Shown: positions 1-5,339 of the stretch, in pieces
Layout of the letters: the number at the start of each line of letters is the position of its first letter
Numbering within the stretch: position 1 is the stretch's first letter
Source: Gammaproteobacteria bacterium
GTDB lineage: Bacteria > Pseudomonadota > Gammaproteobacteria > Coxiellales > Coxiellaceae
Length of the DNA: 5,339 nucleotides
Direction: 5' to 3'
Assembly: GCA_022600315.1 (NCBI GenBank)
Contig: JAHZKQ010000168.1
Coordinates: 1 to 5,339, forward strand
Program-made: the position numbers and the translations under genes
Notes under the pieces: generated by a model
The model's input: only the letters and a program-made list of their open reading frames with translations
Told to the model about the DNA's origin: nothing
The model's database searches: none

Positions 1-461
1 TACTTTAAATTTTGCCAATCACTAAGACAGTCCTCACCTTTTCGCTGTGATACCACAAGTTCTGCAAAATCACCATTTGGTCCATGAATAGGAATACTAA
101 TGCCCTGCTCAACTCCAAATGCGATCGATTCTTGGCGCATAAGTTTTTCACGTGGTGTTTTTGCCTTGCTTAATTGCGTTTTTACATCCCAAAAAACTGG
201 CAATGTCTGCTGGCAACTAGTATTTAAAGTGCTATCAATATCATTATAACCTTGGGCTAAATAATATTTATGCCACACCTTATAAGAATCAGAAAAAACA
301 TCATGCTTTATTTCATTATCTTCTAAACTTGGCGCCCGTTTAAAATAGGTGAAAGCATAGCTGGTTATCTTTCTTGATTTTAAAAAATTTTTCAGCGTTA
401 CATCAAGCTGTTTTAAATTATCACAGCTCTTTAAAAGAGCTTCATATTCACAAATATTCAT
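1..461 (-). CDS. LuxR-family regulator, N-terminal autoinducer-binding domain (partial, runs off left edge)
   Basis: The 153 visible residues read as an acyl-homoserine-lactone-binding domain of the LuxR/TraR type. The diagnostic residues fall at W63, Y67, D76, W91 and G120. Their spacings (4, 9, 15, 29) match those of TraR W57, Y61, D70, W85 and the later conserved glycine almost exactly. The family's Asp-Pro pair is Asp-Ser here (D76-S77). The stretch FGVEQGISIPIHGPNG (residues 115-130) is the strong family signature. The C-terminal helix-turn-helix, which would bind DNA, lies beyond base 1, so its presence is assumed. The ATG at 461-459 is the only workable start, because an in-frame TAG sits 9 bases upstream, and a weak TAGGT Shine-Dalgarno precedes it. 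The start lies 14 bases inside the upstream transporter gene, so translation is probably coupled. No luxI-type synthase is visible, so it may be a LuxR solo. The fold family is fairly sure; the ligand is unknown. Confidence 0.85.
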   Translation of the reverse strand, partial: MNICEYEALLKSCDNLKQLDVTLKNFLKSRKITSYAFTYFKRAPSLEDNEIKHDVFSDSYKVWHKYYLAQGYNDIDSTLNTSCQQTLPVFWDVKTQLSKAKTPREKLMRQESIAFGVEQGISIPIHGPNGDFAELVVSQRKGEDCLSDWQNLK

Positions 462-1701
462 TTTTACCTACCACTAAACTTAATAAATACACTAAAAATC
501 CAGCTAAAATAATCCAAATAAAAAAACTTCGATAACCCAATATTGACTGCAAATAACCACTTAGCATACCCGGCAGTATCATTCCTACCGCCATTAATCC
601 AGTACCCATCGCATAATTCGCCATTCTAAATTCACTGCCGGATACTTTTCGCAACAAATAAAATAAATACACACTGTTTGATAACCCAAACATAAACTGC
701 GCCAAACCAATTAACAAATACACTGCCAATAAATGAAATTGATTAAAGGAAGCCAGCAAAACATAGGCTAAATTCGCCAACATCGTTAGCAAAGACACCT
801 TAGGTAGTACCGTATTGAAAGCAAAACGCTTCAATAACCAACCTGACAGCAAAGCCCCTACAACCATACACGCACAACCAAACACGCCAATAATTAATCC
901 AACCTCAACATTAGTTAACTGCAAACCTGCATTGCTATAATTATCCAATAAAAACAAAGGCACAACTTTTATCAGCTGCGCCTCTGGAAAATTATACAGC
1001 AACAAAAAAACTATAAATAAAACAATATTTGGCAACTTAAAAAACTGCCGCCAACTTGACTTAAAGTTTTCCAGCAGCCAATTTGGAGTGCTAATTTTTA
1101 CTGCCTGTTCTGTTTGTGGCAATACTAATGTATGATACAGCGCCAAACTAAATAGTAATATTGCCAGCACCATATAAACAATTGACCAAGAAAATATTAC
1201 ACTATAGTGCAACAATAAATAACCTGTCGCAATCAATAAAAACCCCTGACAACCAAACCGCGCCGCCTGGAAAAATAATGTCCGCACGCCAATAAACATC
1301 GCTTGATTTAAAGGTGATAAATTTGTTAAATAAAATCCATCAGAGACAATATCAAAACTCGCGGCAACAAAACCCATCAATAAAAATAAAACCATACTCG
1401 CTATAATAAAATAATCTTTACTTGTCACAATAGCTAAACCTAAAAATAATACCGCTAAAATTAATTGCGCTACTATCATCAAAAGCTTTTTCGTGGCTAA
1501 GCGTTCCAACGCAAATGACCAAGAAAATTTCAATCCCCACGGCAACAATAATAAACTACTATAAAGCGCTGCTTTAGTATTTGAGACAGCAAAGTTCTTA
1601 TACATAATCAGCGCTAATAGCCCTACCACACTATAAGACAAGCCCTGCGAAAAATATAAGCTAGAAACCCAATACAATGGGGCAAAATGCTTCTTAGACA
1701 A
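448..1701 (-). CDS. AmpG-like MFS transporter (PAT family), 417 aa
   Basis: This is an inner-membrane transporter of the major facilitator superfamily, hydrophobic along its whole length and about the size of a 12-helix carrier. Its motifs resemble the AmpG/PAT group, which carries muropeptides, acetyl-CoA or similar solutes: YFSQGLSYSV (16-25), DIVSDGFYL (117-125), NQAMFIGVRTLFFQAARFG (132-150), NFPEAQLIKVVPLF (237-250) and a C-terminal MGTGLMAVGMILPGMLSGY (365-383). The usual MFS loop 2-3 motif is reduced to LERLATKK. The substrate cannot be told from sequence; calling it a true AmpG would overreach. The start is a TTG at 1701-1699. There is no in-frame ATG or GTG between the upstream stop (1735-1737) and this codon, and the first internal ATG (residue 33) would cut away the first helix. 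The gene begins 11 bases after the icd stop with only a weak AGAG upstream, which suggests coupling to icd. Its 3' end contains the start of the LuxR-type gene. It is clearly more AT-rich than queA. Confidence 0.85.
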   Translation of the reverse strand: MSKKHFAPLYWVSSLYFSQGLSYSVVGLLALIMYKNFAVSNTKAALYSSLLLLPWGLKFSWSFALERLATKKLLMIVAQLILAVLFLGLAIVTSKDYFIIASMVLFLLMGFVAASFDIVSDGFYLTNLSPLNQAMFIGVRTLFFQAARFGCQGFLLIATGYLLLHYSVIFSWSIVYMVLAILLFSLALYHTLVLPQTEQAVKISTPNWLLENFKSSWRQFFKLPNIVLFIVFLLLYNFPEAQLIKVVPLFLLDNYSNAGLQLTNVEVGLIIGVFGCACMVVGALLSGWLLKRFAFNTVLPKVSLLTMLANLAYVLLASFNQFHLLAVYLLIGLAQFMFGLSNSVYLFYLLRKVSGSEFRMANYAMGTGLMAVGMILPGMLSGYLQSILGYRSFFIWIILAGFLVYLLSLVVGKNEYL

Positions 1702-1712
1702 ACAATCGTACT

Positions 1713-2966
1713 CTACATCTTCGCAATCATTTGATCACCAAACTCAGAACAGCTGACCTCGGCAGCATCATCCATCAAACGCGCAAAATCATAAGTTACA
1801 GTTTTATTGGCAATTGCCGCTTCCATACTTTTAATAATTAAATCCGCCGCTTCAACCCAACCTAAATGTCTTAACATCATTTCGGCAGATAAAATTAATG
1901 AACCAGGGTTGACTTTGTCTTGTCCGGCGTATTTAGGTGCAGTACCGTGGGTCGCTTCAAATAATGCTGTAGCGTCACCAATATTCGCACCGGGCGCAAT
2001 CCCAATACCGCCTACTTGAGCCGCTAATGCATCAGAAATATAATCACCATTTAAATTTAAGGTGGCAATTACATCGTAATCCGCCGGACGTAATAAAATC
2101 TGCTGCAAAAACGCATCGGCAATCACGTCTTTAATTACAATTTCTTCGCCAGTTTTAGGATTCTTTAGAACCTGCCAAGGACCACCATCTAAATCTTTCG
2201 CACCAAATTCTTGTTTAGCAATTTCATAACCCCAGTTTTTAAATGCGCCTTCGGTAAATTTCATAATGTTACCTTTGTGCACTAAAGTCACTGAGCTGCG
2301 ATTATTGTCAATTGCATATTGAATAGCACGACGTACTAAACGAAACGTACCTTCTTTAGAAACTGGCTTAATTCCAATCGCGCTGGATTCTGGAAAACGA
2401 ATTTTAGTCACACCCATATCACTTTGCAAAAAGTGAATCACTTTTTTAACTTCATCTGAAAACGCCTCCCACTCGATACCAGCATAAATATCTTCGGAGT
2501 TTTCTCGAAAGATGATCATATCAACTTTTTCTGGATGTTTAACAGGACTTGGCACACCATTAAAATAACGCACGGGCCGCAAACATAAATACAAATCCAT
2601 TTTTTGGCGCAAGGCAACATTTAATGAACGAATGCCACCGCCAACCGGTGTGGTTAACGGGCCTTTAATCGCTACATGATAATCTTTAATGGCGCTTAAA
2701 GTTTCTTCAGGTAACCATTCATCAGCACCATAAATTTTAGTGGATTTCTCGCCGGCATAAACTTCCATCCAACTAATTTCGCGCTCGCCTTTATAGGCTT
2801 TTTCTACCGCCGCATCAATCACCTTGCGCATCACTGGAGTAATATCAATACCAATGCCATCACCTTCAATAAAGGGGATAATCGGCTTATTAGGCACCTT
2901 TAGTGCGCCGTCTGTGATTTCAATTTTATCGCCTACCGCAGGCACTTCGATCTTGGCATAAGTCAT
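1713..2966 (-). CDS. icd: NADP-dependent isocitrate dehydrogenase, 417 aa
   Basis: Icd is the cytoplasmic TCA-cycle enzyme that oxidises and decarboxylates isocitrate to 2-oxoglutarate with NADP. The protein aligns along its full length with E. coli Icd (416 aa), shifted by one residue. Substrate residues S114, N116, R120, R130, R154, Y161 and K231 are present, as are the metal-binding aspartates D284, D308 and D312. The coenzyme residues K345, Y346 and R396 match the NADP-specific form rather than the NAD form. S114 corresponds to the serine that AceK phosphorylates in E. coli; no aceK is visible here. I chose the ATG at 2966 because it gives the family length and has a perfect AAGGAG at a 6-base spacing. 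The same frame stays open up to 3053, but that extension overlaps the queA 3' end and adds 29 residues unlike the family. It lies 31 bases after queA and 11 before the transporter, so it is probably mid-operon. In many gammaproteobacteria icd sits near clpS-clpA instead. Confidence 0.98.
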   Translation of the reverse strand: MTYAKIEVPAVGDKIEITDGALKVPNKPIIPFIEGDGIGIDITPVMRKVIDAAVEKAYKGEREISWMEVYAGEKSTKIYGADEWLPEETLSAIKDYHVAIKGPLTTPVGGGIRSLNVALRQKMDLYLCLRPVRYFNGVPSPVKHPEKVDMIIFRENSEDIYAGIEWEAFSDEVKKVIHFLQSDMGVTKIRFPESSAIGIKPVSKEGTFRLVRRAIQYAIDNNRSSVTLVHKGNIMKFTEGAFKNWGYEIAKQEFGAKDLDGGPWQVLKNPKTGEEIVIKDVIADAFLQQILLRPADYDVIATLNLNGDYISDALAAQVGGIGIAPGANIGDATALFEATHGTAPKYAGQDKVNPGSLILSAEMMLRHLGWVEAADLIIKSMEAAIANKTVTYDFARLMDDAAEVSCSEFGDQMIAKM

Positions 2967-2972
2967 AGAAAA

Positions 2973-2978
2973 CTCCTT
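2973..2978 (-). promoter_or_regulatory. Shine-Dalgarno of icd
   Basis: Reading on the minus strand, AAGGAG stands 6 bases before the ATG at 2966. It is the strongest ribosome binding site in the window and fits high expression of a central metabolic enzyme. It decides the icd start against the longer open frame that begins at 3053. Confidence 0.9.
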
Positions 2979-2997
2979 AATGTAATTTAAAACCATC

Positions 2998-4026
2998 TTA
3001 GCATGCGTGTAACAACATCGCATCACCATAACTAAAAAATCGATAGGCTTCACTAATCGCAGCTTGATAGGCCTGCATTACCAATTCATAACCACCAAAT
3101 GCCGCCACCAACATCAGCAAAGTCGAACGCGGCAGATGAAAATTAGTCAACAAAACATCAACGCAATTAAATTTAAAACCTGGCCTAATAAATAAGTCTG
3201 TATCGCCCTCATAGGTTGATAATACACCCGCGGCAGCCGCCGTCTCCAAAGAACGCAATACTGTGGTACCAATCGCCACCACCCGACCGCCTTTGGCTTT
3301 GGCCTGTTCGATTTTTTCAACTGTAATTTTTGGCACCGATAACCACTCCGAGTGCATATGATGTCCAGCCAAATCATTAGTACGAACCGGCTGAAAAGTA
3401 CCGGCTCCAACGTGCAAGGTCACGTACGCATGAGCAATATTATTAGCTGCTAATTGGTCTAGCATAGCTTGATCAAAGTGTAGTCCGGCGGTCGGCGCGG
3501 CTACTGCGCCAGGCGTTTTAGCAAATACCGTTTGATAGCGTGCCTTATCGCGACCCTCAGGCTTACGTTCAATATAAGGCGGCAATGGCATCTGCCCAGC
3601 TTCATCCAGTAGCTGCAAAAGATCAATCGCCTCGGGAAACTGCAGGCGAAACAGATCCGTCTCACGGGACAATACCGTCACTCGATAACCAGCCAAAATC
3701 AGCTCACCACCGGGCTTAGGCGCCCTTGAGGCGCGAATATGCGCCAAAACTTGGTTGTCTGCTAAAAGCCGCTCCAACAAGCATTCAATCGCCCCACCAC
3801 TGGCTTTATGGCCAAATAGACGTGCTGGAATCACCCGAGTATCGTTTAGGACCACAATGTCATTCGGTTTAAGCAGGCTGATTAAGTCGGTAAATTGCCG
3901 ATGCTGCCAATTGGCTCTGACGATATCAAGCGCCAACAAACGGCTAGCTGAGCGCTCTGTCAGCGGATACTGAGCGATTAACTCAGACGGCAGGTCATAA
4001 TCAAAATCATCGGTGACATAATTCAT
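2998..4026 (-). CDS. queA: S-adenosylmethionine:tRNA ribosyltransferase-isomerase, 342 aa
   Basis: QueA moves the ribosyl part of S-adenosylmethionine onto preQ1 at the wobble base of tRNAs with GUN anticodons, giving epoxyqueuosine in the queuosine pathway. The protein has the family motifs in order: [12 protein letters not shown] (61-72), MPLPPYI (146-152), [15 protein letters not shown] (170-184), [10 protein letters not shown] (205-214), MHSE (224-227), GTTVLRSLE (253-261), LFIRPGF (278-284), [10 protein letters not shown] (294-303) and [10 protein letters not shown] (328-337). E. coli QueA is 356 residues, and the difference lies mainly in a shorter C-terminal tail. The ATG at 4026 gives an N-terminus colinear with E. 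coli. No clear Shine-Dalgarno precedes it, and a candidate promoter ends only a few bases upstream. Elsewhere queA is often followed by tgt and the yajC-secDF genes; here icd follows after 31 bases. Its base composition is less AT-rich than that of the genes downstream. Confidence 0.98.
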   Translation of the reverse strand: MNYVTDDFDYDLPSELIAQYPLTERSASRLLALDIVRANWQHRQFTDLISLLKPNDIVVLNDTRVIPARLFGHKASGGAIECLLERLLADNQVLAHIRASRAPKPGGELILAGYRVTVLSRETDLFRLQFPEAIDLLQLLDEAGQMPLPPYIERKPEGRDKARYQTVFAKTPGAVAAPTAGLHFDQAMLDQLAANNIAHAYVTLHVGAGTFQPVRTNDLAGHHMHSEWLSVPKITVEKIEQAKAKGGRVVAIGTTVLRSLETAAAAGVLSTYEGDTDLFIRPGFKFNCVDVLLTNFHLPRSTLLMLVAAFGGYELVMQAYQAAISEAYRFFSYGDAMLLHAC

Positions 4027-4034
4027 AGCGGCTC

Positions 4035-4063
4035 AGTTTAGAAATGTTACAATGATAATTCAA
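4035..4063 (-). promoter_or_regulatory. Candidate sigma70 promoter of the queA operon
   Basis: On the minus strand, TTGAAT (4058-4063) and TAAACT (4035-4040) are separated by exactly 17 bases. Transcription would begin near 4028, only one or two bases before the queA ATG at 4026, giving an almost leaderless message. This agrees with the lack of a Shine-Dalgarno there. It is a consensus match by eye only, in an AT-rich region. Confidence 0.45.
4045..4053 (+). promoter_or_regulatory. Candidate extended -10 promoter of the DUF6159-like gene
   Basis: TGTTACAAT is an extended -10 element (TGn followed by TACAAT at 4048-4053). No good -35 is seen at the expected distance, which extended -10 promoters can tolerate. 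Transcription would start near 4060, giving a leader of about 26 bases to the ATG at 4086. The element lies inside the spacer of the opposing queA promoter, so the two could interfere. Confidence 0.4.
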
Positions 4064-4072
4064 GTGAAATAT

Positions 4073-4077
4073 GAGGA
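4073..4077 (+). promoter_or_regulatory. Shine-Dalgarno of the DUF6159-like gene
   Basis: GAGGA stands 8 bases before the ATG at 4086. The alternative ATG at 4071 overlaps the first bases of this site and has no comparable site in front of it. This favours the shorter protein. Confidence 0.6.
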
Positions 4078-4085
4078 AATTGTGC

Positions 4086-4934
4086 ATGCCATCACGATTA
4101 GAATCTGGCTGGCTGTTATGCCGATCTAGCTTTGGGCTAATGCGCCAGCATAAAAGCTTGTTGTTCTATGTGATCACCAATCATCTGATTTGTCTTGCGG
4201 TATTCGCACTATTTTTCTCACCTATCTATCATCATGAGTTAATGGCCATTAAAGCCAATCAGTTAACCTGGGTTACCATTGTGGTACCCATTGTTATTTT
4301 GATGATTTATTTCATCTTCCATCATTTTTTTCATATTTATTTTTACACCGCCTTAACCGCAGCCATTATTGCTATTTGGACCCAAGGCAAAACCAGCCTG
4401 CGCAGTAGCTTTAAAACCACCAATGCCTTACTAAAAAAACTGCTTAAATGGACCGTCGTTATTTGCATCTTCGGCGTGCATTTACGCGTTATTGAAGGCT
4501 GGGCCGAAAACTGGCATCGTTTCAAGCTCATTAAAAAATACTTAACTGGACTTAACTGGGGAATTGCTAGTTATCTTGTAATTCCGGTATTGGTTTGCGA
4601 TAAAACTTCCGTAACCGAATCATTAAAAACTTCCAGTCAGCTGATGCAAAAACACTGGGGCAACCAAGTCAATCCAAATTTTCATTTAGGCATTATTTTT
4701 TTGCCTTTGATAATCATCAGCCTGATTCCTTTTTTAATAGGTCTGTATTTTGGCGGCCATCCCAATGTCGCGATTGGCACCGCAATCAGCGCAATTTTAG
4801 TATTAATTATAAGTTCAATTAACAGCACAATCTATACCATCATAAAATGCTATGCCTACTGCCATATCGCCCAAAAAATTGATCCAGCACTAATGCCTGT
4901 AGAAATTGTCGATTTTTTTAAGAAAAAAGATTAG
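4086..4934 (+). CDS. DUF6159-like polytopic membrane protein, 282 aa
   Basis: This is a hydrophobic inner-membrane protein with about six membrane segments, near residues 26-46, 60-97 (possibly two), 120-136, 155-170, 200-222 and 230-258. It resembles the DUF6159 family, whose function is unknown. It has the family's N-terminal pattern of a GW followed by a basic stretch (GW at 8-9, RQHKSLLFY at 20-28). It also has the central signature GIASYLVIPVLV (159-170), followed by SLKTSSQLMQKHWGNQ (179-194). A histidine- and aromatic-rich run HHFFHIYFY (79-87) sits at the end of a helix. I prefer the ATG at 4086 to the in-frame ATG at 4071, because of the GAGGA site and because the shorter N-terminus matches the family. 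The protein ends in a lysine tail, KKKD. The gene is divergent from queA, and its stop overlaps the stop of the convergent HigA-like gene. A 10-base tandem repeat lies within it at 4540-4559. I am fairly confident it is a real gene; the family name is from memory of the pattern. Confidence 0.8.
   Translation: MPSRLESGWLLCRSSFGLMRQHKSLLFYVITNHLICLAVFALFFSPIYHHELMAIKANQLTWVTIVVPIVILMIYFIFHHFFHIYFYTALTAAIIAIWTQGKTSLRSSFKTTNALLKKLLKWTVVICIFGVHLRVIEGWAENWHRFKLIKKYLTGLNWGIASYLVIPVLVCDKTSVTESLKTSSQLMQKHWGNQVNPNFHLGIIFLPLIIISLIPFLIGLYFGGHPNVAIGTAISAILVLIISSINSTIYTIIKCYAYCHIAQKIDPALMPVEIVDFFKKKD
4540..4559 (+). repeat. Perfect 10-base tandem repeat inside the membrane-protein gene
   Basis: Two adjacent exact copies of ACTTAACTGG lie in the DUF6159-like coding region, spanning the codons for about residues 152-158. 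The unit is not a multiple of three, so gain or loss of a copy would shift the frame in the middle of the protein. With only two copies, slippage may be rare. Confidence 0.95.
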
Positions 4935-5122
4935 CGCTCTAAAACTGGACATAAATCATAACTTGCCTGCAAATTAACCCAAAACTCAGCATCAGTTTTA
5001 AAAACAATAGCCAACCGAACTGCCATTTCCAAACTGATTCCAATGCGTCCATTAAACAGCTTGGATAAAGTGTAGCGCGATATATAACAGTTAACAAATA
5101 GCACGGAACTTAACCTTCTCAT
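4931..5122 (-). CDS. Orphan HigA/VapI-like HTH protein, N-terminally shortened, 63 aa
   Basis: The C-terminal two thirds is typical of HigA-type antitoxins, which bind DNA and neutralise a RelE-like toxin: SRYTLSKLFNGRIGIS (15-30) covers the recognition helix region, and EMAVRLAIVFKTDAEFWVNL (32-51) continues to QASYDL. The N-terminal part does not match. In the family a His-Pro-Gly-Glu motif is followed by roughly 23 residues before the Ser-Arg of the recognition region. Here an Ala-Gly-Glu can be read upstream of the ATG, and only about 15 residues follow it, so the first HTH helices look deleted or scrambled. An open frame reaches a TTG at 5152, but that codon overlaps a candidate -10 box. 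The ATG at 5122 has GGAGAGG just upstream and is preferred. No HigB-like toxin lies next to it in the window. It may be a decaying remnant or a short regulator that is still expressed. Confidence 0.6.
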   Translation of the reverse strand: MRRLSSVLFVNCYISRYTLSKLFNGRIGISLEMAVRLAIVFKTDAEFWVNLQASYDLCPVLER

Positions 5123-5124
5123 AC

Positions 5125-5131
5125 CCTCTCC
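5125..5131 (-). promoter_or_regulatory. Shine-Dalgarno of the HigA-like gene
   Basis: GGAGAGG on the minus strand lies at normal spacing before the ATG at 5122. The same bases encode Gly-Glu in the frame of the longer reading, which corresponds to the Pro-Gly-Glu of intact HigA proteins. The site may therefore be former coding sequence now used as a ribosome binding site. Confidence 0.5.
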
Positions 5132-5150
5132 AGCAAAGTGAAAAATTAGC

Positions 5151-5159
5151 AATATAACA
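5151..5159 (-). promoter_or_regulatory. Candidate extended -10 promoter of the HigA-like gene
   Basis: Reading on the minus strand, TGTTATATT is an extended -10 element with the hexamer TATATT at 5151-5156. Transcription would start near 5144, about 22 bases before the ATG at 5122 and before its Shine-Dalgarno. It lies in the short gap after the stop of the right-edge gene. A palindromic operator, usual for HigA autoregulation, was not recognised. Confidence 0.35.
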
Positions 5160-5182
5160 AATTAGATACCGTGGCTTTAGAT

Positions 5183-5339
5183 TTAAGGATGCGGATAATT
5201 TACCAAGATCTCTGGCAATTCACCATTAATTGCAGCATAAATTTTATTCCATTTTTTAACGGCTGCTTGTTGCAAAGCATGCGCATGCGGGCCAGTAAAA
5301 AACGCTGCCACTGATTTATCTTCACGACTATAACGGAAA
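5183..5339 (-). CDS. C-terminal end of an unrecognised protein (partial, runs off right edge)
   Basis: An open frame enters from the right edge and ends with TAA at 5183-5185. The 51 visible residues include YSREDKSVAAFFTGPHAHAL, then a basic-aromatic stretch VKKWNKIYAAI, and end in PEILVNYPHP. The mixed hydrophilic composition, the absence of stop codons over 51 codons and the coding-like third positions support a real soluble-protein tail rather than chance. I do not recognise the family. It is not a HigB-type toxin tail, although it lies directly upstream of the HigA-like gene on the same strand (60 bases between its stop and that ATG). Confidence 0.65.
   Translation of the reverse strand, partial: FRYSREDKSVAAFFTGPHAHALQQAAVKKWNKIYAAINGELPEILVNYPHP

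Noticed and set aside
1807..2019. Plus-strand open frame opposite icd
   Set aside because: It is fully contained antisense to a strongly conserved enzyme gene and has no recognisable domain or ribosome site.
2967..3020. Possible icd-specific promoter with a TTGTTA box at the end of queA
   Set aside because: The best -10 candidates at 17 to 19 bases match the consensus poorly, and the region is AT-rich enough to give such hits by chance.
2967..3053. Open 29-codon extension upstream of the icd start
   Set aside because: It overlaps the queA 3' end, does not resemble any Icd N-terminus, and the perfect AAGGAG before 2966 marks the real start.
4027..4085. Search for a lux-box-like inverted repeat in the divergent promoter region
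   Set aside because: No 18 to 20 base dyad of lux-box type was seen here or in the other short gaps, so the regulator's target cannot be placed in this window.
4911..4945. T-run, A-run and small TTAG/CTAA dyad at the convergent gene ends, as a terminator
   Set aside because: The stem is only about four weak base pairs and is not placed before the T-run in either direction in a convincing way.
5277..5288. Perfect 12-base palindrome GCATGCGCATGC
   Set aside because: It lies inside coding sequence and is explained by the alternating His and Ala codons; there is no second copy or promoter context.

Overview
The window looks like chromosomal DNA of a gammaproteobacterium with moderately low GC. 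Its QueA and Icd closely follow the Escherichia coli pattern in motifs and length. The AT-rich third positions and the mix of a LuxR-type solo regulator, an AmpG-like transporter and an orphan HigA-like gene would fit a Legionellales-type or host-associated lineage, but that placement is only a guess. The window is gene-dense, with no gene-free stretch longer than about 100 bases.

Minus-strand block, read right to left from 4026 to 1: queA (tRNA queuosine synthesis), then icd (NADP-dependent isocitrate dehydrogenase) 31 bases later, then an AmpG-like MFS/PAT-family transporter 11 bases later, then the N-terminal part of a LuxR-type acyl-homoserine-lactone-binding protein whose start lies 14 bases inside the transporter gene. 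All spacings are short enough for one operon. The first two genes are housekeeping. The last two look like an accessory sensor-transporter pair attached behind icd, with visibly more A and T. The LuxR-type gene runs off the left edge, so its DNA-binding domain is not seen.

Plus-strand gene: a DUF6159-like polytopic membrane protein (4086-4934) is divergent from queA across 59 bases that hold two overlapping candidate promoters.

Right edge, minus strand: the last 51 codons of an unrecognised protein end at 5183. They are followed by a small HigA-like antitoxin/HTH gene with a damaged N-terminal half and no toxin partner in view. The stop of this gene overlaps the DUF6159 stop tail to tail.

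The most interesting points are the transporter plus LuxR-type overlap and the conserved ligand pocket of that regulator. Next come the shortened HigA-like gene, whose Shine-Dalgarno appears to reuse ancestral coding bases, and a 10-base tandem repeat inside the membrane-protein gene that could switch its frame. No RNA genes, CRISPR arrays or insertion sequences were seen.
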